From positions 1-10,513 of the forward strand of contig DFKI01000167.1 in the NCBI GenBank assembly GCA_002373325.1: 10,513 bases of DNA, written 5' to 3'. Every line of letters starts with the position of its first letter. Position 1 is the stretch's first letter. The notes below the pieces were generated by a model. That model made no database searches. It was given only the letters and a program-made list of their open reading frames with translations, and was not told the origin of the DNA. Source of the DNA: Treponema sp. UBA3649 (lineage in GTDB: Bacteria > Spirochaetota > Spirochaetia > Treponematales > Treponemataceae). Of this stretch, positions 1-6,544 are shown piece by piece. Both the position numbers and the translations under genes were made by a program.

Positions 1-1200
1 GTCGGTAAGTACCGTAAGCTCAGGATCCTGATTTTCACCGAAGACCTTGTTCAGCTTGTAGCGTCCCACACGTCCCAAATCGTAGCGGTGTGTGTTGAAG
101 AACATGCCCGTCAAATCTTTCTCTGCCTGCTCCGTAGTAATCGGCTCTCCCGGCTTGAGAACTTCGAAGACCTTTGAGAGACAGTCCTCCTTGCTCGGCT
201 CATCGGTAATCTGCATGTCCTCTTTCTTGAAGAGAATTTCCTCGCGCTCAAAACAGTTGATTATCATCTCGCTGTCAAGGGATGGATTCGGCTCCGTCTT
301 GTCGTTCGGATTCGACCTTGCGTTGAACACGATGACGGTAATCCTCTTCACGCCGTTCACGCTCAAATCATCAAGATCATGGGAGCGGAGTTTTGTACCT
401 GCGCTGAAAAGTTTCTTTTCTTCTCCAGTGTCCTTGTCCGTAATCATAACGGCCTTTGCAAGAACCTTGTCCACGAGAGCTTCGCGCTCTTCCTTATTTC
501 CGGGCACGTCAATCTCTTCGGATTTATAGAAACAATTTATGATTTCCTCGCGGGTAGAGCATTTGCACGGCATGGCATCACTCATGGCACGGAGGAAAAT
601 GGTCGCGAGAATCTTCTTCTTGCGGTCGATCTTCACATAGACGAGATCTTTTTTCTGGTCAATCTCAAACTCAAGCCATGAACCACGATACGGGATAATG
701 CGGCTTGAGAGAACTCCCTTCTCTTCCTTAAAAATGACTCCGGGAGATCGGTGAATCTGGCTTACGACAACACGCTCGGCACCGTTGATGATGAAAGTTC
801 CGCGGTCAGTCATAAGAGGAATGTTTCCAATGTAGACATCCTTCTGGAAAATGTGTCCGTCACTCTTGAACGCCATGTTGATGAAGGCCTTGATTCCCAC
901 CTGATAGGTCAGTCCCTTCTTCTTGCATTCCTGCTCGTCGTACTTGATGTTCTCCATATCAAGGACATATTTCTCGTACTCAAGCACCACGTCGCCGTTC
1001 GGACTCTCAATGGGGAACGTTGACCGGAACACTTCCTCAAGTCCCTGATTCAAAAGGGGCTCACCTTTGTCCAGTCTCTCTTTCTGTATGAAGGATTCAA
1101 AAGATGTTTTCTGAATGTCTATCAAATCAGGGATTTCCCAGAAATCCTTGATGTCCTTACCGATGTACTCTCGCTTAATTTGTTTTGTCTTCGCGAACAT
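1..1200 (-). CDS. rpoB: DNA-directed RNA polymerase subunit beta, N-terminal 400 codons (runs off left edge)
   Basis: This is the beta subunit of RNA polymerase, which forms one side of the catalytic cleft. The first 400 codons are in the window and the frame is open to base 1, so the gene is cut by the window edge and not truncated in nature. The start is the ATG at 1200-1198, preceded by a GAGGT Shine-Dalgarno five bases upstream. The protein begins MFAKTKQIKREYIG. It contains the hallmark VSQIHRSPGV segment at residues 146-155 (beta protrusion region) and, near the edge, VGRYKLNKVF, another conserved RpoB stretch. It is the last visible gene of the ribosomal protein operon, 368 nt after rplL. 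The rifampicin pocket lies in the part that is not shown. Identity is certain. Confidence 0.97.
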   Translation of the reverse strand, partial: MFAKTKQIKREYIGKDIKDFWEIPDLIDIQKTSFESFIQKERLDKGEPLLNQGLEEVFRSTFPIESPNGDVVLEYEKYVLDMENIKYDEQECKKKGLTYQVGIKAFINMAFKSDGHIFQKDVYIGNIPLMTDRGTFIINGAERVVVSQIHRSPGVIFKEEKGVLSSRIIPYRGSWLEFEIDQKKDLVYVKIDRKKKILATIFLRAMSDAMPCKCSTREEIINCFYKSEEIDVPGNKEEREALVDKVLAKAVMITDKDTGEEKKLFSAGTKLRSHDLDDLSVNGVKRITVIVFNARSNPNDKTEPNPSLDSEMIINCFEREEILFKKEDMQITDEPSKEDCLSKVFEVLKPGEPITTEQAEKDLTGMFFNTHRYDLGRVGRYKLNKVFGENQDPELTVLTD

Positions 1201-1568
1201 TTCTACCTCAGGGCTTGGAAACGGTACAGTGCAACTGCTACGAGCAAAAACTTCGCTCAGCACAGGCCGCAATGTCCTACGGAATGTTTCGTTCCGGGCA
1301 TTTGAAATGGGGCGTCAACCCTTCTGCCAGATTCGGGACTTGGAGATTGAAGACTCCAAAATCCCATAGACGCACATAGCCTCAAAAAATCCGTTCCATT
1401 CCAGAAACTGATTCCTTGAAGCTGATTGTGGAAATCCGTCCGCCACAGACACTGAGCAAGAATGCTGCCTCTCATGCAACGGCACGGACCTCCGTTTTAG
1501 TTCAGGCAGTCCCTTTTATTGAAACCGCCTTGTATTTCACGCAATACGCAAAGCTGCCGTCAAGCAAA
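1201..1568 (-). other. Long structured spacer between rplL and rpoB
   Basis: This 368-nt gap has no convincing gene. Read on the minus strand (mRNA sense), it holds two clear stem-loops. At 1504-1530 a 10-bp stem with wobbles (AGGCGGUUUC against GGGACUGCCU) closes a 7-nt loop, about 40 nt after the rplL stop. At 1236-1262 a stem of about 11 bp with a 2-nt bulge (UGCU-GAGCGAA against UUUGCUC-GU-AGCA) ends 36 nt before the rpoB start codon. Neither is followed by a U-tract, so neither is an intrinsic terminator. In E. coli the rplL-rpoB gap holds a partial terminator and an RNase III site; a similar role in setting the ratio of L7/L12 to polymerase is inferred here, not shown. Confidence 0.6.
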
Positions 1569-1940
1569 TTATTTCTTGCTCGCAACACCACCGGCCTCTT
1601 TGAGGTCTGCGATGAGCTTGTCTGCGTCAGCCTTTGACATGCCTTCCTTAAGAACCTTAGGAGCACCTTCGACCAGAGCCTTTGCATCTCCAAGTCCGAC
1701 TCCGAGAGCCGCCTTAACAACCTTGATAACAGCAATCTTCTTTGCTGCGTCGAAGCTGTCAAGAGAAACAGCAAACTCAGTCTGCTCTTCAGCAGCAGGA
1801 GCGGCAGGACCAGCGGCAACAGCCACGGGAGCAGCAGCGGAAACACCGAACTTCTCCTCCATTGCCTTTACGAGGTCAGCAGCCTGCTGAACGGTCATGT
1901 TAGCGATCGCGTCAAGAATCTCTTCATTTGTAAGTGCCAT
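1569..1940 (-). CDS. rplL: 50S ribosomal protein L7/L12
   Basis: This protein forms the multi-copy stalk of the large subunit that recruits and activates translational GTPases. At 123 aa it is the normal length. Residues 1-33 (MALTNEEILDAI...) are the dimerisation and L10-binding domain. Residues of about 34-54 form the Ala/Pro/Gly-rich flexible hinge. Residues 55-123 are the C-terminal factor-binding domain with the conserved AAKKIAVIKVVKAALGVGL block and EGAPKVLKEG. The start ATG at 1940 has an AGGAG site at good spacing, placed directly after a perfect inverted repeat (1954-1971). The gene lies 223 nt after rplJ and 368 nt before rpoB, so it is unusually isolated inside the operon. That could allow separate processing or initiation for a protein needed in several copies per ribosome (inference). 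Confidence 0.97.
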   Translation of the reverse strand: MALTNEEILDAIANMTVQQAADLVKAMEEKFGVSAAAPVAVAAGPAAPAAEEQTEFAVSLDSFDAAKKIAVIKVVKAALGVGLGDAKALVEGAPKVLKEGMSKADADKLIADLKEAGGVASKK

Positions 1941-1953
1941 AATTGTCTTCTCC

Positions 1954-1971
1954 TGTCATTTCAAAATGACA
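1954..1971 (-). other. Perfect stem-loop abutting the rplL ribosome binding site
   Basis: TGTCATTT and AAATGACA are exact reverse complements separated by two bases. This gives a 7-bp hairpin with a 4-nt loop in the mRNA. The AGGAG of rplL starts one or two bases after the stem, so the hairpin can hold the site just outside a helix or block it if the helix is extended. There is no U-tract, so it is not a terminator. A role in translational control or as an RNA 5' end protector after cleavage is inference. Confidence 0.55.
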
Positions 1972-2163
1972 TCTTTTTGCGCTGCGGAAGGAAACATACA
2001 GATTCCCGGAACCCGCATACGTTTATGTATCCGCGAATAGTAATCAGCACATTGAAGCCTAATCACGGATTGACGGACCTCGGAAAAACCAAGATACCGT
2101 CGTTTCAGCCGCAAATCACAGGGCTGATTTTTCCACCATTCCGTCTTAACGAAGTCCTTAGAC

Positions 2164-2727
2164 TTAGTTTGCGGCGGGAGCCTCGGCAGCAGGTGCTTCG
2201 GCAGCGGCGGGGGATGCCCCACCTTCTTTTTCCAGCTTCTCCACGTAAGCCTGCAATGTTCCGGCCAGTTTGCGGGCAGGTCCATTGATTGCAGACATAA
2301 TCATAGCGATGAGCTGCTTCTTTCCAGGGAGCTTTGAGAATGCCTCAATCTTTGCCTGGTCGTACACTTCGTTCTCAACCAAAGCACCCTTGACCGCCAT
2401 GGCAGGAGCTTCTTTGATAAAGTCGAAAAGCACTTTTGCGGGTTCGTTGGCATCTTCCTTGACCATAGCGATTGCTGTCGGTCCCTTCAGATAATCGGCG
2501 ACACCCTCAGTCTTCATTTCCTCGAAAGCGACACGTGCAAAATTGTTCTTGAAAACCTTGAGCACGGCATTCTTCTCACGAAGCTGGTCACGGAGCTTTG
2601 TAATCTGCTCTACGGTCAGTCCGCGGTAGTCAACGAAGATATAGTTAGAAAATTCTCCAAGAGTCTTCTTGGCTTCTTCGATTGCAGCTGTCTTGGCAGG
2701 CTGAATCTTCTTTGCGCGAATAGCCAT
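2164..2727 (-). CDS. rplJ: 50S ribosomal protein L10
   Basis: L10 anchors the L7/L12 dimers to the ribosome next to L11. It is 187 aa. The N-terminal rRNA-binding domain contains the family segment SNYIFVDYRGLTVEQITKLR (about residues 27-46), and a C-terminal helix (about residues 136-168) carries the L12-docking sites. It is slightly longer than the usual 165-175 aa because of an Ala/Pro/Glu-rich tail (last 18-20 residues) that resembles the L12 hinge. The ATG at 2727 overlaps the rplA stop as TAATG and has AGGAGG seven bases upstream, so translation is probably coupled to rplA. That overlap leaves no untranslated space for the classic L10 leader upstream of rplJ. Confidence 0.97.
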   Translation of the reverse strand: MAIRAKKIQPAKTAAIEEAKKTLGEFSNYIFVDYRGLTVEQITKLRDQLREKNAVLKVFKNNFARVAFEEMKTEGVADYLKGPTAIAMVKEDANEPAKVLFDFIKEAPAMAVKGALVENEVYDQAKIEAFSKLPGKKQLIAMIMSAINGPARKLAGTLQAYVEKLEKEGGASPAAAEAPAAEAPAAN

Positions 2728-3407
2728 TATGCTTCCTCCTTGTAGTCAATCCAGACACCAGGTCCCATTGAAGAACTCAGAGACACAGAGCGGATAAAAC
2801 CAGCCTTTGCATCGGCGGGTCTCTTGCGGTTAAGCTCGGCAAGGAATGCATTCACGTTCTCAGCTGTGTCAGCCTCAGACATAGAGACCTTTCCTACGGG
2901 GATATGAACTACACCACCCTTGTCTGCGCGGTACTCTGTGCGTCCCTTCTTCAGCTCAGCGACTGCTCCGGCAATGTCGGGAGTAACTGTACCTGTCTTC
3001 GGGTTCGGCATAAGTCCCCTGCGTCCGAGAACCATACCAAGGCGACCAACATCCTTCATCATGTCGGGAGTTGCGACGGCCACATCAAAATCTGTCCAGC
3101 CGCCCTTTACCTTGTCGATGTACTCGGTTGAACCTGCATAAGTCGCTCCGGCATCCAGCGCTTCCTTAACACGCTCATCCTTACAGAAAACAAGGACGCG
3201 CTTCTCACCAGTAAACTGATGGGGGAAAACAACTGTGTCACGGACTGTCTGATTCTTCTCAAGCTTCAGGGAAATGGAAAGCTCCACGGTCTCGTCAAAT
3301 TTGACATAGTGAAGATCCTTCACCAGCTTGCAGGCTTCCGCCACTTCATACTTCTTTGTAACGTCGTATTTGGTAAGGGCATTGCGATACTGCTTTCCGT
3401 GTTTCAT
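2727..3407 (-). CDS. rplA: 50S ribosomal protein L1
   Basis: L1 forms the mobile L1 stalk that guides deacylated tRNA out of the E site, and in many bacteria it represses its own operon by binding the rplK leader. At 226 aa it is the normal length. The conserved family signature lies at residues 119-140 (DVGRLGMVLGRRG, then LMPNPKTGTVT), and the C-terminal half carries SVSLSSSMGPGVWID. The ATG at 3407 overlaps the rplK stop as TAATG, with GGAGG seven bases upstream. The gene sits between rplK and rplJ with the same TAATG overlap on its other side. The three genes therefore form a translationally coupled block. Confidence 0.97.
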   Translation of the reverse strand: MKHGKQYRNALTKYDVTKKYEVAEACKLVKDLHYVKFDETVELSISLKLEKNQTVRDTVVFPHQFTGEKRVLVFCKDERVKEALDAGATYAGSTEYIDKVKGGWTDFDVAVATPDMMKDVGRLGMVLGRRGLMPNPKTGTVTPDIAGAVAELKKGRTEYRADKGGVVHIPVGKVSMSEADTAENVNAFLAELNRKRPADAKAGFIRSVSLSSSMGPGVWIDYKEEA

Positions 3408-3841
3408 TACTGGGCCTCCACTTCTACACCCATACTGCGAGCAGTACCGGCGATGATTTTCTTCGCAGCCTCAAGGTCATAGGCATTGAGGTCAGGGAGC
3501 TTTGTCTTTGCGATTTCCTCAAGACTCTTCTGTGAGAGCTTGCCAACCTTGTCACGGAGGGGATTTCCTGCTCCCTTCTGGATTCCGGCAGCCTTTTTGA
3601 TGAGAACTGCGGCAGGCGGTGTCTTGAGAATGAATGTGTAAGACTTGTCCTGATAGACAGTAATGACGACAGGGATGATAAGTCCCTTTTCCATGCTCTT
3701 TGTGCGGTCATTGAATTCCTGCACGAACTTTGGTGCGGAAACTCCATGAGGTCCAAGAGCCGGTCCGACTGGTGGAGCTGGCGTCGCAGCACCCGCAGGG
3801 CACTGTAATTTGATGACAGCTGTTACCTTCTTTACGGCCAT
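3407..3841 (-). CDS. rplK: 50S ribosomal protein L11
   Basis: L11 binds the GTPase-associated region of 23S rRNA and is needed for factor-dependent steps and, in many bacteria, for the RelA response. It is 144 aa. The N-terminal domain carries the proline-rich motif PAPPVGPALGPHGV (about residues 22-35) that is diagnostic of the family. The C-terminal rRNA-binding domain follows, with KTPPAAVLIKKAAGI and the ending ARSMGVEVE. The ATG at 3841 has a strong AAGGAGATAT site. It is the first gene of the coupled rplK-rplA-rplJ block and lies 203 nt after nusG. Confidence 0.97.
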   Translation of the reverse strand: MAVKKVTAVIKLQCPAGAATPAPPVGPALGPHGVSAPKFVQEFNDRTKSMEKGLIIPVVITVYQDKSYTFILKTPPAAVLIKKAAGIQKGAGNPLRDKVGKLSQKSLEEIAKTKLPDLNAYDLEAAKKIIAGTARSMGVEVEAQ

Positions 3842-4044
3842 AATATATCTCCTTATATTGGTGTGAACGACTGCTTCTCGGAATCTTCCATATAAAAGAA
3901 TCCCACAATCATCCTAGCGAAACGCATCTGTCCGACGGACCTGCGCCTCTCCCATTATAAAGTTTGCGACGGATTTCTCCATCACAAGAACTTTCAAAAA
4001 TCAAGCGGAACTGTCAGTCAGTCCCATAAAAATCAGCTCAAAAA
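3842..4044 (-). promoter_or_regulatory. nusG-rplK spacer: leader of the rplK-rplA-rplJ block, possible internal promoter and L1 target
   Basis: On the minus strand this spacer has a consensus TATAAT (3954-3959) about 113 nt before the rplK start, but I find no good -35 at 16-18 nt, so the promoter is weakly supported. Downstream of it the RNA can fold as GUCC-GUC-GGAC (3930-3940) and as an 8-bp stem with one U-U mismatch (3880-3903). Between them lies AGGAUGAUUGUGGGA, which loosely resembles the L1-binding part of 23S rRNA (AGGAUAGGUGGGA, from memory of E. coli). Autoregulation by L1 at the rplK leader is known in several bacteria; its presence here is inference. Confidence 0.35.
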
Positions 4045-4599
4045 CTAGATTTTCTCGACATCATCGTATGAAATGTCAACAGGGGTCGGACGGTTGAAGA
4101 TATGGACGATGACAACAAGCTTCTCCTTCTCCTCGTTGATTGTCTCCACGACACCCTCGAAACCGCTGAAGGAACCGCTGGTAATCGTAACCCTGTCACC
4201 GATGGAGAAATTCGCCCTGTATTTCTTTCCTGGCTTCAAGTCTCCGGCATGCTCAAAAATATTTCTTGCCTCGCTGGCAGATATTGGACGGGGACGCTCC
4301 ATGGGTTTGGTCATGCAGAATCCCGAGACACCTTGAATGCGTCTGATTTTTGTGCAGGTATCCTTCCATCCGAGCTGGGGCAAATCCATCTCAAGCATGA
4401 GATACGCGGGAAGGAGGTTCTGTTTCTTTTCCTTGGGCTTGTTGTTTTTATCTTCCACAAGAATGACTTCGGTGGGATTCTTTACTGATATAAGAACATT
4501 ATTGTCAATCTCTCCGCTTGCCAACATGCGGTTCAGAGTCCCCTCGACCTTCTGCTCATATCCTGTAAAAACCTGAATTATATACCATTCTTTTGCCAT
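4045..4599 (-). CDS. nusG: Transcription elongation/antitermination factor NusG
   Basis: NusG binds the clamp of RNA polymerase to promote processive elongation, and its KOW domain contacts Rho or ribosomal protein S10. The protein has 184 aa from the ATG at 4599 (MAKEWYIIQVFTGYEQKV). This start is chosen over one 30 bases upstream because a GGGGTGA site sits five bases before it. The NGN domain covers about residues 1-110, with the family PAYLMLEM strand. The KOW domain covers about residues 130-184 (GDRVTITSG, FEGVVETI) and ends RPTPVDISYDDVEKI. A small oddity is IFNRPTPV where most relatives have FGRPTPV. It lies 171 nt after secE and 203 nt before rplK, the standard order. Confidence 0.96.
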   Translation of the reverse strand: MAKEWYIIQVFTGYEQKVEGTLNRMLASGEIDNNVLISVKNPTEVILVEDKNNKPKEKKQNLLPAYLMLEMDLPQLGWKDTCTKIRRIQGVSGFCMTKPMERPRPISASEARNIFEHAGDLKPGKKYRANFSIGDRVTITSGSFSGFEGVVETINEEKEKLVVIVHIFNRPTPVDISYDDVEKI

Positions 4600-4770
4600 G
4601 AAATCACCCCAAACACTCGACCGGCACATAACGTCGCAGCCGTCTATAAAAAAACTGAACGGTCAAAATAAAGATGTCCAGTTCCATCCTGCAATTCCAG
4701 AAATCAGCTCATCCTGCACCAAATGCCAACACAAGCTCGGCACCAAAGCGTTTGCGGCACAAAGAGTTTT

Positions 4771-4971
4771 CTAGTTCGAAAGGAATTTCCCTGTAAAGAC
4801 AAAACTGTATCCGCCCATGAAAAGGAAGTCAAACGCTCCGAGAATCACGGCCATCACACAGATTGAGATTATAACAACCTTGACAGAGGACATGACTTCA
4901 CTGAAGCTTGGCCAGGAAACTTTCTTAAGCTCCGCCACACACTCTTTGCAAAACTGAAAAAACTTTTTCAT
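4771..4971 (-). CDS. secE: Preprotein translocase subunit SecE
   Basis: SecE is the small essential membrane subunit of the SecYEG channel and clamps the two halves of SecY. The protein is 66 aa, the single-span form usual outside the enterics. An amphipathic N-terminal helix carries the family motif ELKKVSWPS (residues 14-22). One hydrophobic segment follows at about residues 28-52 (VKVVIISICVMAVILGAF...). The ATG at 4971 has AGAGG six to seven bases upstream. It follows tRNA-Trp and precedes nusG, the near-universal bacterial arrangement. The 171 nt between secE and nusG show no gene. Confidence 0.95.
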   Translation of the reverse strand: MKKFFQFCKECVAELKKVSWPSFSEVMSSVKVVIISICVMAVILGAFDFLFMGGYSFVFTGKFLSN

Positions 4972-5058
4972 TTTTATCCTCTACAAAATGATTTTCCGGC
5001 TTTCAAGAGAAGCCATGGGAAACATCGCAACAAAAACAAACCGACGCCCCAAAAATTT

Positions 5059-5131
5059 CAGGCCAGGCAGGACTCGAACCCGCGACAACCGGTTTTGGAG
5101 ACCGGGACTCTACCAACTGAGCTACTGACCT
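5059..5131 (-). tRNA. trnW: tRNA-Trp (anticodon CCA)
   Basis: The minus strand folds as a complete 73-nt cloverleaf. The acceptor stem is AGGUCAG with CUGGCCU, the D-arm contains AGCUCAGUUGGUAGAG, the anticodon loop is CUCCAAA with anticodon CCA, and the T-arm contains GGGUUCGAGUCC. The discriminator is G, as expected for tRNA-Trp, and the 3' CCA is not encoded. It lies between rpmG and secE and must be cut out of the operon transcript. Confidence 0.96.
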
Positions 5132-5140
5132 ATATTTACA

Positions 5141-5160
5141 GGGGAACCTTCAGGCACCCC
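5141..5160 (-). other. Stem-loop between rpmG and tRNA-Trp
   Basis: GGGGUGCC and GGUUCCCC pair around a UGAA loop (eight positions with one U-U mismatch and one G-U). It ends nine bases before the tRNA-Trp 5' end. No U-tract follows, so it is more likely an RNA-processing or stability element at the rpmG mRNA 3' end than a terminator. Confidence 0.45.
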
Positions 5161-5195
5161 AGTTTTCCATAACAAACATCAACCCTGGAAAAGGA

Positions 5196-5372
5196 TTATT
5201 TTGCCTTGCATTCCTTGTGAAGGATTGACTTGCGGCAGAACGGGCAATACTTATTCTTCTCAAGCTTACCGGTAATGTTCTTGCGGTTCTTGTATGTAGT
5301 ATAATTCTTCCTCTTGCAATCCGTGCACTGCAACGCGATTATTTCTACGGCTGTCTTTTTCTTGCTTGCCAT
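5196..5372 (-). CDS. rpmG: 50S ribosomal protein L33, zinc-binding form
   Basis: This is a small protein of the large subunit near the E site. The reading frame is 58 codons plus stop: MASKKKTAVEIIALQCTDCK, through NYTTYKNRKN, to KYCPFCRK and a TAA at 5198-5196. Two CxxC pairs (residues 16/19 and 43/46) form the zinc ribbon, which marks the C+ paralogue type and not the zinc-free type induced under zinc starvation. The ATG at 5372 has AAGGAG at nine bases, with a second GGA nearer. It sits between two tRNA genes, in the place where many bacteria carry tuf. Confidence 0.95.
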   Translation of the reverse strand: MASKKKTAVEIIALQCTDCKRKNYTTYKNRKNITGKLEKNKYCPFCRKSILHKECKAK

Positions 5373-5458
5373 ATCCTTTGCTCCTTCTATAGAACTTACG
5401 TTTACAAGGCCGTCCCAAAATCCGTGGAAAACGACCGAAAGCTGATTTTAACGCTTAG

Positions 5459-5531
5459 AGCTCCCGAGCGGAATCGGACCGCTGACCTCATCGTTACCAA
5501 CGATGTGCTCTACCAACTGAGCTACAAGAGC
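5459..5531 (-). tRNA. trnT: tRNA-Thr (anticodon GGU)
   Basis: This is a complete 73-nt cloverleaf on the minus strand. The acceptor stem is GCUCUUG with CGGGAGC, the D-arm contains AGCUCAGUUGGUAGAGC, the anticodon stem is CAUCG/CGAUG around the loop UUGGUAA (anticodon GGU), and the T-arm contains CGGUCCGAUUCCG. The discriminator is U and CCA is not encoded. It is the first product of the operon, about 33 nt after the predicted transcription start. Confidence 0.96.
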
Positions 5532-5570
5532 GTAATCTCAAAAAATCTGCATAAGCATACGTGTTTCAGA

Positions 5571-5599
5571 AATATAACTCAATCTTTCAATCTTGTCAA
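5571..5599 (-). promoter_or_regulatory. Strong sigma70-type promoter of the tRNA-Thr/rpmG/secE/nusG/rpl operon
   Basis: The minus strand has a perfect -35 TTGACA (5599-5594), a 17-nt spacer and the -10 TATATT (5576-5571). Transcription should start near 5564, about 33 nt before tRNA-Thr. The spacer contains an exact tandem 8-mer (TCAATCTT twice on the plus strand, 5579-5594). This is the best promoter on this side of the window and is correctly placed for a highly expressed stable-RNA operon. Confidence 0.85.
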
Positions 5600-5658
5600 T
5601 AAGTGAAAGAGGAATTTTTGAGAATTTTCCATAAAAAAAAATCCATCTCGGTGACATC

Positions 5659-6534
5659 TCAGCCATTCTGTCCTGATTGAGTCAAAACAGTATGAGGAGG
5701 CACGGATTTCGTAACCCATGTGTTTCCTCCGATCGTGCTCCCTTCTCCGATTACTGTCTGTCCTCCTAGAATCGTGGCGTTGGCGTAAATCGTCACGTTA
5801 TCTTCTATAGTAGGGTGCCTTTTTTTGTTCATCAGCTCCTTTTTTACGCTCAGAGCCCCCAAAGTCACTCCCTGATAGATTTTAACGTTGTTTCCAATCA
5901 CGCAGGACTCCCCGATTACAACGCCGGTTCCGTGGTCAATGAAAAAACTCTCGCCGATCGTCGCCCCCGGATTTATGTCGATTCCGGTTTTTCCATGCGC
6001 GTACTCACTCATTATGCGCGGAATTACGGGAACTCCGCTCTCACAAAGAAAATGCGCTATCCTGTAGACGATTATGGCCTCGAGCCCCGGATATGAGACA
6101 ATCACCTCGTCGGTGGATTTTGCGGCCGGATCTCCAAGATAGGCTGCCTGCACGTCAAGGCCGACCTTTCTCCTGATTTCAGGAATCTCCTCAATCAACG
6201 CGCGGGACGTATGCTCGGCAAGGGTATAGCAGTGGGTGCACTCGACTCCCCTGTCCTGAACCACGTAAAGGAGGGCCTTCTGGATTTCCCTCGTGAGCAT
6301 GGCGATTATGCGGTTGACCTTCTGTCCGGTGACGAAACGCAATGTGGCGCTGTCCATCTCCTCGGCGGTACGGAATCCAGGGAAAATCAGGCTCAGGATG
6401 TCATCCAAAATGGTAATGACGTTCTGCTGGTTGGGAAAATTCATGGCCTCCTCAAGGTTGATTCCGCCGTACTTGCAGTAGGAGTCCAAAATGCTGTCTA
6501 TGGCCTGGTCGATTGTCTTTTCAAATTTGCTCAT
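5659..6534 (-). CDS. cysE: Serine O-acetyltransferase, CysE/EpsC type
   Basis: The enzyme transfers acetyl from acetyl-CoA to L-serine, giving O-acetylserine, the acceptor for sulfide in cysteine synthesis. From the ATG at 6534 it has 291 aa. A helical N-terminal domain (about residues 1-165, including DPAAKSTDEVI and YPGLEAI) is followed by a left-handed beta-helix of hexapeptide repeats (GIDINPGATIGE, VVIGESCVIGNNVKIYQGVTLG, VIGEGSTIGG). Catalytic histidines fit H201 in DHGTG and H240 in KRHP. The protein ends PPHTVLTQSGQNG, shorter than the AGVPAR tail of E. coli CysE, so the cysteine-feedback tail may differ. The frame stays open upstream to a GTG at 6600, but no start has a strong Shine-Dalgarno; 6534 is chosen because it lies just downstream of a promoter (6545-6573). 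The start is therefore uncertain; the function is not. Confidence 0.92.
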   Translation of the reverse strand: MSKFEKTIDQAIDSILDSYCKYGGINLEEAMNFPNQQNVITILDDILSLIFPGFRTAEEMDSATLRFVTGQKVNRIIAMLTREIQKALLYVVQDRGVECTHCYTLAEHTSRALIEEIPEIRRKVGLDVQAAYLGDPAAKSTDEVIVSYPGLEAIIVYRIAHFLCESGVPVIPRIMSEYAHGKTGIDINPGATIGESFFIDHGTGVVIGESCVIGNNVKIYQGVTLGALSVKKELMNKKRHPTIEDNVTIYANATILGGQTVIGEGSTIGGNTWVTKSVPPHTVLTQSGQNG

Positions 6535-6544
6535 ATCGATTTCC

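Noticed and set aside
1257..1475. A 72-codon minus-strand frame in the rplL-rpoB spacer with a GGAGG upstream
   Set aside because: The GGAGG is 13 bases from the ATG, the composition is not protein-like, and no family is recognisable. Treated as spacer.
2105..2131. TCAGCC/GGCTGA hairpin followed by T-run on the plus strand, resembling a terminator
   Set aside because: No plus-strand gene reads into it; on the transcribed minus strand the T-run lies before the hairpin as A bases.
4600..4770. TTGACC near TATAGA in the secE-nusG spacer as an internal promoter
   Set aside because: The hexamers are only 12 bases apart, too close for a sigma70 promoter.
5424..5606. A 60-codon plus-strand frame reading PERNRTADLIVTNDVLYQLSY
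   Set aside because: It is the antisense of tRNA-Thr plus its promoter; such frames over tRNAs are a common false gene.
5631..5658. T9 run just after cysE as a possible intrinsic terminator
   Set aside because: The preceding bases contain a direct repeat (GAGATG twice), not an inverted repeat, so no stem forms.
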